Source: Acetobacteraceae bacterium
GTDB lineage: Bacteria; Pseudomonadota; Alphaproteobacteria; Acetobacterales; Acetobacteraceae
Length of the DNA stretch: 60,725 bases
Assembly: GCA_030041375.1 (NCBI GenBank)
Contig: JASHOA010000075.1
Coordinates: 1-60,725, forward strand
Direction of reading: 5' to 3'
Shown here: one piece after another, positions 1 to 8,511 of the stretch
Position numbering within the stretch: position 1 is the stretch's first letter
Layout: every line of letters begins with the position of its first letter
The notes under the pieces: generated by a model
Told to the model about the DNA's origin: nothing
Seen by the model: only the letters and a program-made list of their open reading frames with translations
Databases searched by the model: none
Program-made: the position numbers and the translations under genes

Positions 1-1085
1 ATGGCGATGCCGAACAGGTCGCCGCTGCCGGGCGGCGACTGCGCCTTGTCGACGTCGATCCATTGCGCAGCAAGCTGTTTGCCCGTCGCGGGATCGATCT
101 CGACAACCTTCCCGTTCAGCGCATTGGTTGCGAGCAGATGGCCGTTCGGCGTCATGCTGAGCGCGAGCGGCCGCTGCAGCAGCCCGTCCTTGGTCACGTC
201 CTTCCCCGTGCCGGCGCTCGTCGTGCGGGTGCGGGCGTCGGGGATCGCGCCGATGCGGTTGCCGATGGCGTCAGAGACATAGAGCAGGCCGTTCTTGCCG
301 AGTGCGAGGCCGGTCGGGCCGATGATGAACACGCCCTTGTCGGCCTGCTCGCCGAAGCCGCTCCCGATCACCGTCTCGTTGGTGACGAGCGGCGGTTTTT
401 CCGCAGAGGCCGAGAGCGTCAGGCGGACGATCGTCGCCTTGTTCACCACCGGGCTCGAATCCGTCGGCGCGCCGACACCGAAGCCCGTGTTGCTGACGAA
501 GAGCGTGACCGTGCTGCCATTGTCGATGACCGCCACGTTCCCCCAGGGCCCGTTGATGTTCGGGCCGGCGATGGTGCCGGCAACCTTGCCCTCGGCATCG
601 AGCACGATCAGGCAGCCCGGGCCCTTGGTCTTCGTGGTGCCGTCGTCGCTGGGCAGGCTGCCGACGAGCACCCAGCCCGACTTCAGCATCACCATTGCGG
701 TGGTCAGTCCCACCCCACCCGGACAGGACGCGAGATGGCGCGGGATGGCGGCGAACAGCGTCATCTTCTTCGTCGTCGGATGGTAGTCGACGATCGTGGT
801 GCCGAGACCCTGGAGATTCTTGTCGTCATTGAAATTGTCGACCAGCACGTCACCCTTCTGGATCTTTCCGGCCGAGACCGGGGCGACATAGATGGCGTAG
901 GGATTGACATCGCCATTGTCCGGCACGGTCGAGGTGAGCGTGGTGTGCCGGTGGATGGACTGAAGGAACAATGGGGACGCCTGCGCCGGCGCACGGTGCG
1001 GCAGGGCCGCGACGGCAAGTGCCAGGGAAAGCGCGCCGGCAGTCGCCCATGAGAATGATACGCTCGGTGTACGGCTGGTTCGCAT
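1..1085 (-). CDS. Secreted beta-propeller-like (NHL/SMP-30-like) protein, C-terminus cut off by the window edge
   Basis: The reading frame starts at the ATG at 1085-1083 and runs open off the left edge, so about 361 residues are visible and the C-terminus is missing. A GGAGG lies about 10 nt upstream of the start. Residues 1-36 form a signal peptide ending near HRAPAQA. The mature part has repeated short motifs typical of NHL or SMP-30-like propellers: GPTGLALGKNGLLYVSDAIG, then RPLALSMTPNGHLLATN and GKVVEIDPATGK. The protein is probably periplasmic. The substrate is unknown; sugar lactone hydrolysis or a purely structural propeller are both possible. The assignment rests on the repeat pattern only. 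Confidence 0.75.
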   Translation of the reverse strand, partial: MRTSRTPSVSFSWATAGALSLALAVAALPHRAPAQASPLFLQSIHRHTTLTSTVPDNGDVNPYAIYVAPVSAGKIQKGDVLVDNFNDDKNLQGLGTTIVDYHPTTKKMTLFAAIPRHLASCPGGVGLTTAMVMLKSGWVLVGSLPSDDGTTKTKGPGCLIVLDAEGKVAGTIAGPNINGPWGNVAVIDNGSTVTLFVSNTGFGVGAPTDSSPVVNKATIVRLTLSASAEKPPLVTNETVIGSGFGEQADKGVFIIGPTGLALGKNGLLYVSDAIGNRIGAIPDARTRTTSAGTGKDVTKDGLLQRPLALSMTPNGHLLATNALNGKVVEIDPATGKQLAAQWIDVDKAQSPPGSGDLFGIA

Positions 1086-1139
1086 CGGTCTTGATCCTCC
1101 GATCGGGGTGGGGTTTCCAGAGTGCATCGCGGGTTTTCC

Positions 1140-1409
1140 TCAGAACTGACAACGGTGCGGAAGCCGATGGCGGCCTCGTTGCCGATCCGGCAGCCCGAAC
1201 CCTTCGTCGGTATCGATTGGCAGTGTGGCGGTGGTCAGCCCCGGCATGGTCCCGCCCTGCTTGACGCCGCCGGTGAGATTGCCGGGCACGGTGCAGAGCC
1301 CGTCCATGGTGCCGGGCAGATGGCGGCGCGAGACCGCACGCGGCCCGGGCGCGGCGCGGCGGCAGGCTCCGATCGGGCGCCTGTTCGCAGGCTCGCGGGA
1401 AGGGGGCAT
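1140..1409 (-). CDS. Small hypothetical protein downstream of a Fur-type box
   Basis: This 89-residue frame starts at ATG 1409-1407 with a purine-rich GAGAGGAGAAAGG upstream. It lies about 50 nt downstream of a Fur-like inverted repeat at 1460-1478, which is the main reason to list it. The sequence is rich in Arg and Pro at the N-terminus, followed by a Gly/Thr-rich stretch (GGVKQGGTMPGLTTATLPI). I do not recognise a family. No signal peptide or membrane segment is visible. It may be an iron-responsive small protein, or the remains of a longer iron-uptake gene whose body has been lost. Real translation is uncertain. Confidence 0.3.
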   Translation of the reverse strand: MPPSREPANRRPIGACRRAAPGPRAVSRRHLPGTMDGLCTVPGNLTGGVKQGGTMPGLTTATLPIDTDEGFGLPDRQRGRHRLPHRCQF

Positions 1410-1459
1410 CGGCAGGCCTTTCTCCTCTCTTTCGCCCGGGCGCCGGTCGGGAACTAAAT

Positions 1460-1478
1460 GCAAATGAGAGTCATTCGC
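1460..1478. promoter_or_regulatory. Fur-box-like iron operator
   Basis: The sequence reads GCAAATGA-GAG-TCATTCGC, an inverted repeat with 7 of 8 arm positions paired. This is the classic layout of Fur-family operators, whose arms resemble AATGA/TCATT and which often precede TonB-dependent receptors and other iron genes. The nearest plausible start is the minus-strand ORF at 1409. No gene starts nearby on the plus strand. Confidence 0.55.
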
Positions 1479-1629
1479 ATCTTGTAGAATCGTCAGATAC
1501 CGTGCCGCGACGATCCTGTCAAATCGGTCCTTGGTGCCAGCCTCGAGGTCTTGAAGCGCGATGCCAGCCCGCGGTCGCCCCGCGCCTTCGCCAAGCTCCG
1601 CGCCGGGCGGGCTCAGCTGATCCGAAAGA

Positions 1630-2772
1630 TTATTCCGCGAGATCCCGCACGGTATGATCGAGGAAAAGGTTGGCGGCGGTGAAGGCCGATGCCTGCTCGG
1701 CCGCAAAGTCGACCTGGCCGCGAAGCGCCGGCGGGATGGCGCGCGGGTCTTCGCCGATCCAGTCGAAGGGCTTGCGGTCTTTGTCCACGGTGTACCGTGC
1801 GGCGCCCAGGACCGCCTCGAACGTGCCACCGCCGGCCGCGGCCGCGGCGAGCGCGCGGTAGCAGGCGGCCTGGGCGAGGAGAATGCGCCACGTGATCGGC
1901 CGGCAGGCAGGGTGAAAGGCGCGAAAGATTTCGATCAGCGGGCCGAGCGCACGCTTCATCTCGCCGGCGCGGCCGGGAGGATCGGCCTCGGCGCGGAGAT
2001 CGGCACCGGCCAGCGCCTTGGCGAATTCGGCGTAGGTCATGGCGCGGACGGTCGTGCTTTCCGTGGTCAGGAGCGCACCGACGGCCTCGCTGATCTGGCC
2101 CGAATAGAGGCCCTGGCGCCACTTCCAGCGCTGCTCGGGTTCCGAGGGGGGCGCGGCGGCCGGGTTCTCGGGCGGGGCGTAGCGCGCGCCGGCCGCGCCG
2201 AAGGCGATCGGCGGATAGCGCGGATCGACGAGGGTGAAATCCGAGCGAAAGGCCTCGTAGGCGCGGCCCGCGATGAGATGCTGGCCTTGCAGGTCGGAAT
2301 CGAGCGCGAGGTCGAGCAGGGTGAGTTTGCGGGTAATGAGCTCCTGGATGGCGAGCGGCGCGATGAGGTTATGGATGACGCTCGTGAAGTAGTAGGGATC
2401 GCGGCCGGTGATCCAGTTGTCGGGCCCGGTTGCGAGCGCGCCGATGCGGGTGGCGAGGGCGAGATTCATGATGCGATGGCGCGCATGGCGCGCCGCCTGC
2501 TGGAGCTGGTAGGCGAGCGGATAGAGCTCGGTGTAGAGGCGCTTGCGGGCCTCGTATTCGTAGTCGCGTTTGGCCTTGGCGGCGTCCTGCTCCTCGCCGA
2601 GGCGGCTGTTCAGGACCGCGAGGCTGCGGTCGGTCGCGGCTTGCCTGGCCGCCTGCTCGCGGGCGGCGCGGCCGCCCTGGATGCTGGTCCAGACGGCCGT
2701 GCCGAGCGAAACCAGCGAAACGACGATCGCGGCGCCGGCCGCGATCCAAGCCGATTGTACGTCGCCTGCCAT
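1630..2772 (-). CDS. Membrane-anchored protein of unknown function
   Basis: The protein has 380 residues. I chose ATG 2772-2770 because GGGAGGAG sits just upstream and the next residues begin a good membrane anchor (AWIAAGAAIVVSLVSLGTAVW, about residues 8-28). The frame is open much further upstream, but that part does not look coding. After the anchor comes a charged, Ala/Arg-rich helical stretch (about 35-75) and then a soluble helical domain (YEARKRLYTELYPLAYQLQQ). The likely topology is one N-terminal membrane helix with the rest in the cytoplasm or periplasm. I do not recognise the family. It stands alone, with noncoding DNA on both sides. Confidence 0.65.
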   Translation of the reverse strand: MAGDVQSAWIAAGAAIVVSLVSLGTAVWTSIQGGRAAREQAARQAATDRSLAVLNSRLGEEQDAAKAKRDYEYEARKRLYTELYPLAYQLQQAARHARHRIMNLALATRIGALATGPDNWITGRDPYYFTSVIHNLIAPLAIQELITRKLTLLDLALDSDLQGQHLIAGRAYEAFRSDFTLVDPRYPPIAFGAAGARYAPPENPAAAPPSEPEQRWKWRQGLYSGQISEAVGALLTTESTTVRAMTYAEFAKALAGADLRAEADPPGRAGEMKRALGPLIEIFRAFHPACRPITWRILLAQAACYRALAAAAAGGGTFEAVLGAARYTVDKDRKPFDWIGEDPRAIPPALRGQVDFAAEQASAFTAANLFLDHTVRDLAE

Positions 2773-3432
2773 GGCTCCTCCCGTGCGGCGCGGCAATGCG
2801 ACCCCGCCGCGGCCGGGGGATGGTCGCGGGAAAGAAACGATCTGGCAAGCAGAGCGTTGCGCATGGGAAGCGCATGCGCCTTCGTCTTCGCCGACCTGCG
2901 CGCTGGCCTGACCCGGCGGCAGAACCTCGCGATCGCCGAGAAAGGTGACCCGCGGAGCGGGCGCTTTTCGCCGCGCAAATCGGCCTCGAAGACAAAGCAG
3001 CTTTGTCCCCTTCCCACGAAGCCTGGCAGGGTGGCGACGATGCGATGCCCCGCACCCGGCGGAATCTGGCTGGCCCGCTTCCAGGCCGGACGAAACCGGA
3101 CGGATTTTCGGTCTGATGTCGGAGCCGCCCGGGAGCGGAAGAGTGGCTCTCGATCCCGCAACGGCCAAAGCCGGGCGTGCGTTCATGCGGGTTGCCGGCG
3201 GCGGTCGCGGCTTCCACGGCACGCTCACCGACAGCTTCGGCTGCATGGCCGGGCCTGGCAGGGACCGGCCTCCTTTCGATAATCTGTTATCAAGAATCAA
3301 TACGTGGCGGGTCTTCGGTGGTCAGGCTCGACACCAGAGTATACGCGGGCCGGCTTGGCGGTCAGCCATTGGCCCTGTTGACCGTTCGGCCGCCTTCGGC
3401 GGGGCGCTGCACGGCTGGGCACTCGCTGTCGT
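2773..3432. other. Noncoding stretch
   Basis: No frame here has recognisable protein content, although several long frames stay open because of the high GC. The only local structure I saw is a small inverted repeat GATAA-tctg-TTATC at 3278-3291. The stretch ends at a CTAG-bordered double-hairpin repeat. Confidence 0.5.
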
Positions 3433-3539
3433 CTAGACCCGTGTTGGGCTGACTGGGCAGCCCGACACGGGTCTCGCGCTTTATTCGAGCCCGCGATTCA
3501 CGCCCTCCGACGATTCCGCCTCGGGCGATCGCGGGCTAA
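3433..3539 (+). repeat. Double-hairpin repeat family 2, copy 1 (107 bp)
   Basis: The element is bordered by CTAG on the left and CTAA on the right. It contains two hairpins. The first is ACCCGTGTtGGGCTG pairing with CAGCCCGACACGGGT (3436-3473). The second has AGCCCGCGAT and ATCGCGGGCT as outer arms (3488-3537). A TTTATTCG spacer separates them. Other copies lie at 24262-24368 (inverted, diverged), 28220-28326, 29045-29151 (inverted) and 34811-34880 (deleted). The size and layout suggest a MITE or REPIN-like sequence. Confidence 0.8.
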
Positions 3540-3727
3540 GATGCGGTGCAACGAGTAACAAGCTTCGCTGCCTTCGTGTGTGACAACCACCAAGGACAAC
3601 TTGAACGGGTCGCTTTCGACACTGAATGTTAAGCATGGCTAAGGGGCGGCATCACCAAACAGTGTGGACGCTTCCGTCTCATCGTTGACACATGCCTGCC
3701 TTTCAGCCACGATCGACGACGCTGCAT

Positions 3728-3771
3728 GTAGGGCGCATCGGCCAAAGGCCGAAGGGGCAATGCCCACCTAC
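3728..3771. repeat. Imperfect palindrome upstream of the glyoxalase gene
   Basis: GTAGG and CCTAC form the outer arms, and TCGGCC-AAA-GGCCGA (3738-3752) forms a perfect inner hairpin. This looks like a common type of intergenic palindrome. It lies 26 nt before the start of the gene at 3797, so it would be in or just before the 5' untranslated region. Confidence 0.5.
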
Positions 3772-3796
3772 GCGATATCAGTCATAGCGCGCGCCC

Positions 3797-4444
3797 ATGC
3801 CCAATCTCGAGAACCTCAAGAAGCAAGCGAAACTACTCCTGCGATGGCACCGCACCCGGTACTACCCGGTGGCGGCGCAGATCAGATCGGCTTTGCCGCG
3901 CTTCCGGCACCTCGACGACCCCGAGGTGCTCGCCGCGCGCTTCAAGCTGAGCGATGCTCAGGAGTTGATCGCCAAGCAGCACGGCTTCGAAAACTGGGAG
4001 GCGCTCAAAGCAGGAATCCGTGCGATGCCAAAGCAATCAGGGCGAGCCTCGTCCGCAACCGTCATCACCGCGACGGCAGCACAATTGTTTGTATCCGATA
4101 TCAAAGCATCATGCGACTTCTACACGCAAAAGCTCGGCTTCTCCCTCATGTTCGTCTATGGCGAACCACCTTTCTATGCTCAGGTGCGAAGGGACCACGG
4201 GCTGCTCAATCTCAGACAAGTCGACTCTCCGATCATTGACCCCGGGCTCCGGGATCGGGAGGAGTTGCTGTCGGCTGACATGGGGGTCAATGCGGAAGCG
4301 CATATCAAACAGCTGTTCTTGGAGTTTCAGGCAGTCGGCGTCGTATTTTTCCGGACGCTCAGAAAGGAGCCGTGGGGCGCCAAGACGTTCATCGTCAAAG
4401 ATCCGGATGGCAACCTACTTCTCTTTGCAGGTCCAGCCGAATAA
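3797..4444 (+). CDS. Glyoxalase/bleomycin-resistance-fold protein with N-terminal helical extension
   Basis: The protein has 215 residues. Residues 1-75 carry a conserved-looking segment (LENLKKQAKLLLRWHRTRYY, then QELIAKQHGFENWEALKAGI) of the kind found at the N-terminus of ankyrin-repeat and some glyoxalase-like proteins. Residues 85-215 form a vicinal-oxygen-chelate domain: AAQLFVSDIKASCDFYTQKL, then LLNLRQVD, and the C-terminal FIVKDPDGNLLLFAGP strand with its usual final motif. This fold covers glyoxalases, dioxygenases and drug-binding proteins; the substrate is unknown. No clear Shine-Dalgarno is visible before the ATG. It is flanked by repeats and a recombinase scrap, which fits acquired DNA. 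Confidence 0.8.
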   Translation: MPNLENLKKQAKLLLRWHRTRYYPVAAQIRSALPRFRHLDDPEVLAARFKLSDAQELIAKQHGFENWEALKAGIRAMPKQSGRASSATVITATAAQLFVSDIKASCDFYTQKLGFSLMFVYGEPPFYAQVRRDHGLLNLRQVDSPIIDPGLRDREELLSADMGVNAEAHIKQLFLEFQAVGVVFFRTLRKEPWGAKTFIVKDPDGNLLLFAGPAE

Positions 4445-5219
4445 GAGGCCTCGCCTGACCCCACTGCGCAACCGACCCGGAGAAGCAGGCGCGGCTTGGT
4501 TGGATTTTGATTGGTACGGTGCCGGACCACACAAGATCAACGGGTTGTCGCCCGTTCACCGGGGAAAGTTCAACTGGGACAAGGCGCGGCCCTCTACTGC
4601 TGAGTGTCCACCATCGATCAGTCTTCCACGCACCGGATATGACGTGATCGGCATCTTCAAGGAAACCACCGCTGGAGCCAGGGCAACTCGCACCGAGCGC
4701 CGGAATCTTGGTCGCCTGCTCCAGCGACTGCTCCGGATGCCGGCCGACGCACTCCCCCCCGGTACTGGCGATGCTGGCCGCCGGTTGGCTCAGGTACGTC
4801 CTACCGGGTGGCGAGCGATTGCGCTATGGATGCCCACCGATCCGCCATTATCGCCTCGCAATGAGCTACCACGAGGGCGTCTTCCCGCCCGATCCCTGAT
4901 CCGGCCTTTTCCCCGGCCCTCGCGCATGGTGAAGGACGTTATCTTGCGGAAGATCCCAGGCGACAGCGGCGCACTGCTCACCTGTCGTTTTGATCATTAT
5001 ATAGCGTAGCTTTTCGAACATTATTGGGCGCGATGTGGGGCCCCGTAACCGGAGTCGAGCCTCCGGCGAGCGTGGCGCTGACCAAGCTGTGGGAGCGCCA
5101 CCGCGCGCACGCCCTGGATCGGTACAAGCTTCGGCCGCATCTGGAACAGAACGCACCGCCCGCCGGCGTCGCCGGGGGCCATTCAGGAAAATTCCGCCGT
5201 CGGATACAAGAAATCCGGA
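4445..5219. other. Intergenic region with decayed mobile DNA
   Basis: I see no intact gene. The one recognisable item is the serine-recombinase scrap at 4632-4739. The rest shows stop codons and no family motifs in any frame, including the stretch just downstream of ampG. Confidence 0.5.
4632..4739 (+). pseudogene. Remnant of a serine recombinase/resolvase N-terminal domain
   Basis: About 36 codons translate to a resolvase-like segment, TGYDVIGIFKETTAGARATR followed by TERRNLGRLLQR. This matches the part of serine recombinases that usually reads G-Y-x-V-x-x-x-F-x-E-T-A-S-G-A-x-x-x-R-x-x-x. The catalytic N-terminal strand (Y-x-R-V-S) and everything downstream are missing. The surrounding frame has no related sequence, so this is a scrap, not a gene. 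Confidence 0.5.
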
Positions 5220-6524
5220 TCAGCCTCGCGCGGACGCCCGCCTCTCTTCCGGCGGGTAGCGACGCAGCAGGTAGATCATCACCCCCATCGCCGGAAATGC
5301 CGCGAACGTCGTCAGCGAATAGAAGAGCTTCCATCCGGCGGCAGCGGCGAGGAACCCGGACAGACCGCCGACCGTTCTTAACGCTAGCGCAGCGACGGAG
5401 GAGAGTAGCGCATACTGCGTCGCCGTGTGGGCGCGCGAGCAGAGGCCGGAGAGGTAGGTGATGAAGGCGGCGTCCGCGAGGCCCTCGGTGAATGCCTCGA
5501 CCGCCGAAGTGGCGATCAGCACACGGTGATCGCCCGCCGAGTACGCCAGCAGCACGTACATGGCGAGGCATAGCGTCTGCACCCAGCCGGTGAAAAGCAG
5601 CGCCCGCCCGACTCCCAACTTCGCGACCAGCCAGCCCCCGAGCGCCGCACCGGCAAGAACCGCCGCCAGGGAAACCGGCCCGGAAGCAAGCGCGACCGCC
5701 GCCCGGTCGAAGCCGAGCGAGCGATAGAACGGCGGCAGCATCACGCCCGCCATCGCCTCGCCGAGCCGGAACAGCACGACGAAAGCCAGGATCGGCACCG
5801 CTCCCGGCCTCGAGAGGAATTCCTGCAACGGCGCGATCAGCGCTTCCTTAAGGCGCGCGCGGAGGCTCCTGCGTGCTGCTCCAAGGGAGAGAGGCGGCGG
5901 AGGCTCGCGCGCCGCCAGGCTCACCGGAATGCCGACCGCCGTGAGAGCCGCCATCAGCAGCAGCGAAAGACGCCACCCGAGAGGTGTCGCCAGCGCAATT
6001 GCACCCGCACCGGAAATCAACAGCGCCGCGCGATAGCCCCAGACATACGCGGCCATCGCTGCGCCCTGCAGGCGCGGCGGAAACGTCTCGATGCGCCAGG
6101 CATCGATTACGATGTCCTGGCTCGCGGAAAGAAAGGCCACCAGCGCCGCCGCAACCGCCGCCGCCAGCGGTGCGGTCGCCGGCCGCGAGAGCGCCAGCAG
6201 CACGACCGAAGCGGCCAGCAGCGGCTGGATCGCCAGAAGCCAGCCGCGCCTCCGTCCGAAGCGCGCGAGAAGTCCGGGCGGCGCCGCATGGTCGAGCAGC
6301 GGCGCCCAGAGAAATTTCAACGAATAGGCCAACCCGATCTCGGCAGTCAGCCCGATCGCGCCGAGTGAGACATGGCCTTCCGCGAACCACTGCCGCAGAG
6401 TGAAACCCGAAAGCGGCAGCGGCAGGCCGGAAGCGAAACCGAATCCGCCCATCAGCCAGAGCGCCGGATCTCTGAGCGCGCTGCCGAGTGTCGGGATTCC
6501 CTCTTCCCTCTCGACCAAGCTCAT
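5220..6524 (-). CDS. ampG: AmpG-family muropeptide permease (MFS)
   Basis: This 434-residue protein has about 12-14 hydrophobic segments. It carries the AmpG-type N-terminus (LWLMGGFGFASGLPLPLSGF, then LRQWFAEGHVSLGAIGL and YSLKFLWAPLLDH) and the SASQDIVIDAWRIE segment typical of AmpG. AmpG imports anhydro-muropeptides (GlcNAc-anhydroMurNAc peptides) into the cytoplasm for peptidoglycan recycling. Its start overlaps the stop of the preceding ATPase gene by 4 bp (6521-6524), so it is translationally coupled to the peptide ABC transporter. No ampC-ampR pair is visible here. Length fits AmpG (usually 400-490 residues). Confidence 0.85.
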   Translation of the reverse strand: MSLVEREEGIPTLGSALRDPALWLMGGFGFASGLPLPLSGFTLRQWFAEGHVSLGAIGLTAEIGLAYSLKFLWAPLLDHAAPPGLLARFGRRRGWLLAIQPLLAASVVLLALSRPATAPLAAAVAAALVAFLSASQDIVIDAWRIETFPPRLQGAAMAAYVWGYRAALLISGAGAIALATPLGWRLSLLLMAALTAVGIPVSLAAREPPPPLSLGAARRSLRARLKEALIAPLQEFLSRPGAVPILAFVVLFRLGEAMAGVMLPPFYRSLGFDRAAVALASGPVSLAAVLAGAALGGWLVAKLGVGRALLFTGWVQTLCLAMYVLLAYSAGDHRVLIATSAVEAFTEGLADAAFITYLSGLCSRAHTATQYALLSSVAALALRTVGGLSGFLAAAAGWKLFYSLTTFAAFPAMGVMIYLLRRYPPEERRASARG

Positions 6525-7525
6525 GCGCGCCCGCCGCCCCCCGCCTGCACGATGCTCTCCTCGGCGCGCCGGCAGGCCGCGAAATGCCCGGGCGTCAACT
6601 CACGCGACGGCGGCACCGCCTCCGCACACGCAGGCTCCGCGTAGCGGCAGCGGGTGCGGAAGACGCAGCCCGAAGGCGGAGAGAGCGGGCTCGGCAACTC
6701 GCCCTCGAGCAGCATCCGCCCGCCCGCGAGCCCGGTCTCCGGCTCGGGAATCGCGGCGATCAAAGCCTGCGTATAAGGATGCCGCGGCCCGGCGAAGATC
6801 TCGCGCGCCGGCGCGATCTCCATCACCCGCCCGAGATAGAGCACCATCACCCGGTCCGCCGCATAGCCGACGGTCGCAAGATCGTGCGCGATCACGATCA
6901 TCGCGAGGTTGCGCCGTCGCTGCGCCGCGATCAGAAGATTGATCACCTGCGCGGCAATCGACACGTCGAGCGCCGAGACCGGCTCGTCGGCCACCAGCAG
7001 AACTGGATCGCACGCCAGCGCCCGGGCAATCCCGACACGCTGGCGCTGCCCGCCCGAAAGCTGGTGCGGCAGGCGTTGCGCAAGAGCAGTGGCAAGCCCA
7101 ACCTCCTCCATCAGCGCTGCAACTCTCTCCTTCAGCGCCGCGCGACTCGCTGCCAGGCGATGAATGACGAGCGGCTCGCCGATGATATCGCCGACCCGCA
7201 TCCGCGGATCGAGCGAGCCCGCCGGATCCTGGAAAATCGGCTGCGCCGCCCGCCGGAACTCTCCAAGCGGGCCACGCGAAAGGAGAAAAACATCCTGGGA
7301 TCGGAACAGAACGCGCCCCTCGCTCGGTTCGGTCAGGCGGAGCGCGCATTGCCCGATCGTGGTCTTGCCCGATCCCGATTCTCCGACCAGCCCCAGGATT
7401 TCTCCCGCATCGAGATGGAAGCTCACGCCGCTCACCGCTTGCAGGAACATCGGGCGGCGGAAGAGGCCGCTTCTCACCGGAAACCGGACGGAGAGATTCG
7501 CAACCTCGAGCAGCCGCCCGCTCAT
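6521..7525 (-). CDS. Peptide ABC transporter ATPase, DppF/OppF type
   Basis: The protein has 334 residues, starting at ATG 7525-7523, which overlaps the upstream ATPase stop by 4 bp. Visible motifs are Walker A ([12 protein letters not shown]), the Q-loop region ([14 protein letters not shown]), the signature [15 protein letters not shown], Walker B ([12 protein letters not shown]) and the switch His ([16 protein letters not shown]). The C-terminus has the oligopeptide-family domain with its Cys cluster ([15 protein letters not shown]). It powers import of peptides together with the ATPase at 7522-8511. The whole operon reads from 12000 down to 5220. Confidence 0.9.
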   Translation of the reverse strand: MSGRLLEVANLSVRFPVRSGLFRRPMFLQAVSGVSFHLDAGEILGLVGESGSGKTTIGQCALRLTEPSEGRVLFRSQDVFLLSRGPLGEFRRAAQPIFQDPAGSLDPRMRVGDIIGEPLVIHRLAASRAALKERVAALMEEVGLATALAQRLPHQLSGGQRQRVGIARALACDPVLLVADEPVSALDVSIAAQVINLLIAAQRRRNLAMIVIAHDLATVGYAADRVMVLYLGRVMEIAPAREIFAGPRHPYTQALIAAIPEPETGLAGGRMLLEGELPSPLSPPSGCVFRTRCRYAEPACAEAVPPSRELTPGHFAACRRAEESIVQAGGGGRA

Positions 7526-8511
7526 GCCGCCAGTTCCCAGGCCCGGAAGCAGCGCACGCTCCGTTCCGTCCCGAACGCGCTGAGCGGGGGCGGCTCTCGG
7601 TCGCACAGCCCGGGAACGAATGCCGGGCAGCGTGGCGCGAAGGCGCAGCCGGGTGGAAGATGGGCCGAATCCGGCACCGCGCCCCCGATCGCCGGCAGGA
7701 TCGTCTGGTTCTTGTTCGTGCCGAGCCGCGGCACCGATTGCAGCAACGCGCGCGTATAGGGGTGAAGGGGCCTCGCGATCACCGCCGCCGCCGGACCGAC
7801 CTCCACCACACGTCCGGCATAGAGCACGAGAATCCGCTGCGCAACTTCCCGCGCCACGCCGAAATGATGCGTGATGAACAGGAGCGCCATTCCGCGCTCT
7901 CTGCAGAGCCGCTTCAGAAGCTCGAGAATCTGCGCCTGGATCGTGACATCGAGCGCGGTCGTCGGCTCGTCCGCGATCAGCAGCGACGGGTTGCAGACCA
8001 GCGCGATCGCAATCATCACCCGCTGGCGCAGCCCGCCCGAAAGTTCGTGCGGAAACGCCTCCATTCGCCGCGCCGCCTCGGGCACTCCGAGATGCGCGAG
8101 CAGCGCCATCGCCCGCTCGCGCGCTGCCGCCCGCGGCAGTACTTCGTGGGTGCGCAGTGCCTCGAAGATCTGCTCGCCGATTCGATAGACCGGGTTGAGG
8201 CTCGTCATCGGCTCCTGGAAGATCATGCCGATCTCCTTGCCGCGCAGCCGTTGCAGGCTCGCCGCATCCGCCGCCGCGAGCTCCGTCATCGCGCCGTCAC
8301 GCCCCCGGAAGCGGATCGCCCCGCTCGTGATCCGCGCCGTCCGCGGCAGAAGCCGCATCACGGCCAGCCCGAGCGAGGATTTCCCCGACCCCGATTCGCC
8401 GACGATGACGAGGCTCTCTCCGCGCCCCACGCTCAGCGAAACATGCTGGAGCGCCGGCACTTCCCCGTAGGCCAGAGACAGGTCGTCGACGGCAAGCAGT
8501 GGCTCGTTCAT
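7522..8511 (-). CDS. Peptide ABC transporter ATPase, DppD/OppD type
   Basis: The protein has 329 residues; ATG 8511-8509 overlaps the permease stop by 4 bp. Motifs are Walker A ([11 protein letters not shown]), Q-loop (IFQEPMTSLNPVYRIGEQ), signature ELSGGLRQRVMIAIAL, Walker B (LLIADEPTTALD) and switch His (FITHHFGVAREVAQRI). The C-terminal oligopeptide domain shows the Cys pattern GCAFAPRCPAFVPGLC. It pairs with the neighbouring F-type ATPase. The longer open frame upstream reads into the permease and is not needed. Confidence 0.9.
   Translation of the reverse strand: MNEPLLAVDDLSLAYGEVPALQHVSLSVGRGESLVIVGESGSGKSSLGLAVMRLLPRTARITSGAIRFRGRDGAMTELAAADAASLQRLRGKEIGMIFQEPMTSLNPVYRIGEQIFEALRTHEVLPRAAARERAMALLAHLGVPEAARRMEAFPHELSGGLRQRVMIAIALVCNPSLLIADEPTTALDVTIQAQILELLKRLCRERGMALLFITHHFGVAREVAQRILVLYAGRVVEVGPAAAVIARPLHPYTRALLQSVPRLGTNKNQTILPAIGGAVPDSAHLPPGCAFAPRCPAFVPGLCDREPPPLSAFGTERSVRCFRAWELAA

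Noticed and set aside
850-1152. A 100-codon minus-strand frame starting at 1152
   Set aside because: It is out of frame with the secreted beta-propeller gene starting at 1085, which has a signal peptide, a ribosome site and repeat motifs.
1654-3282. A 542-codon plus-strand frame
   Set aside because: It lies mostly antisense to the membrane protein at 1630-2772, has Arg/Gly-rich composition and no family motifs. Long open frames on the opposite strand are expected at this GC content.
3278-3291. GATAA-tctg-TTATC inverted repeat as a second metal operator
   Set aside because: It is short, has no gene start in a sensible position, and lacks the longer arms of the Fur-like box at 1460.
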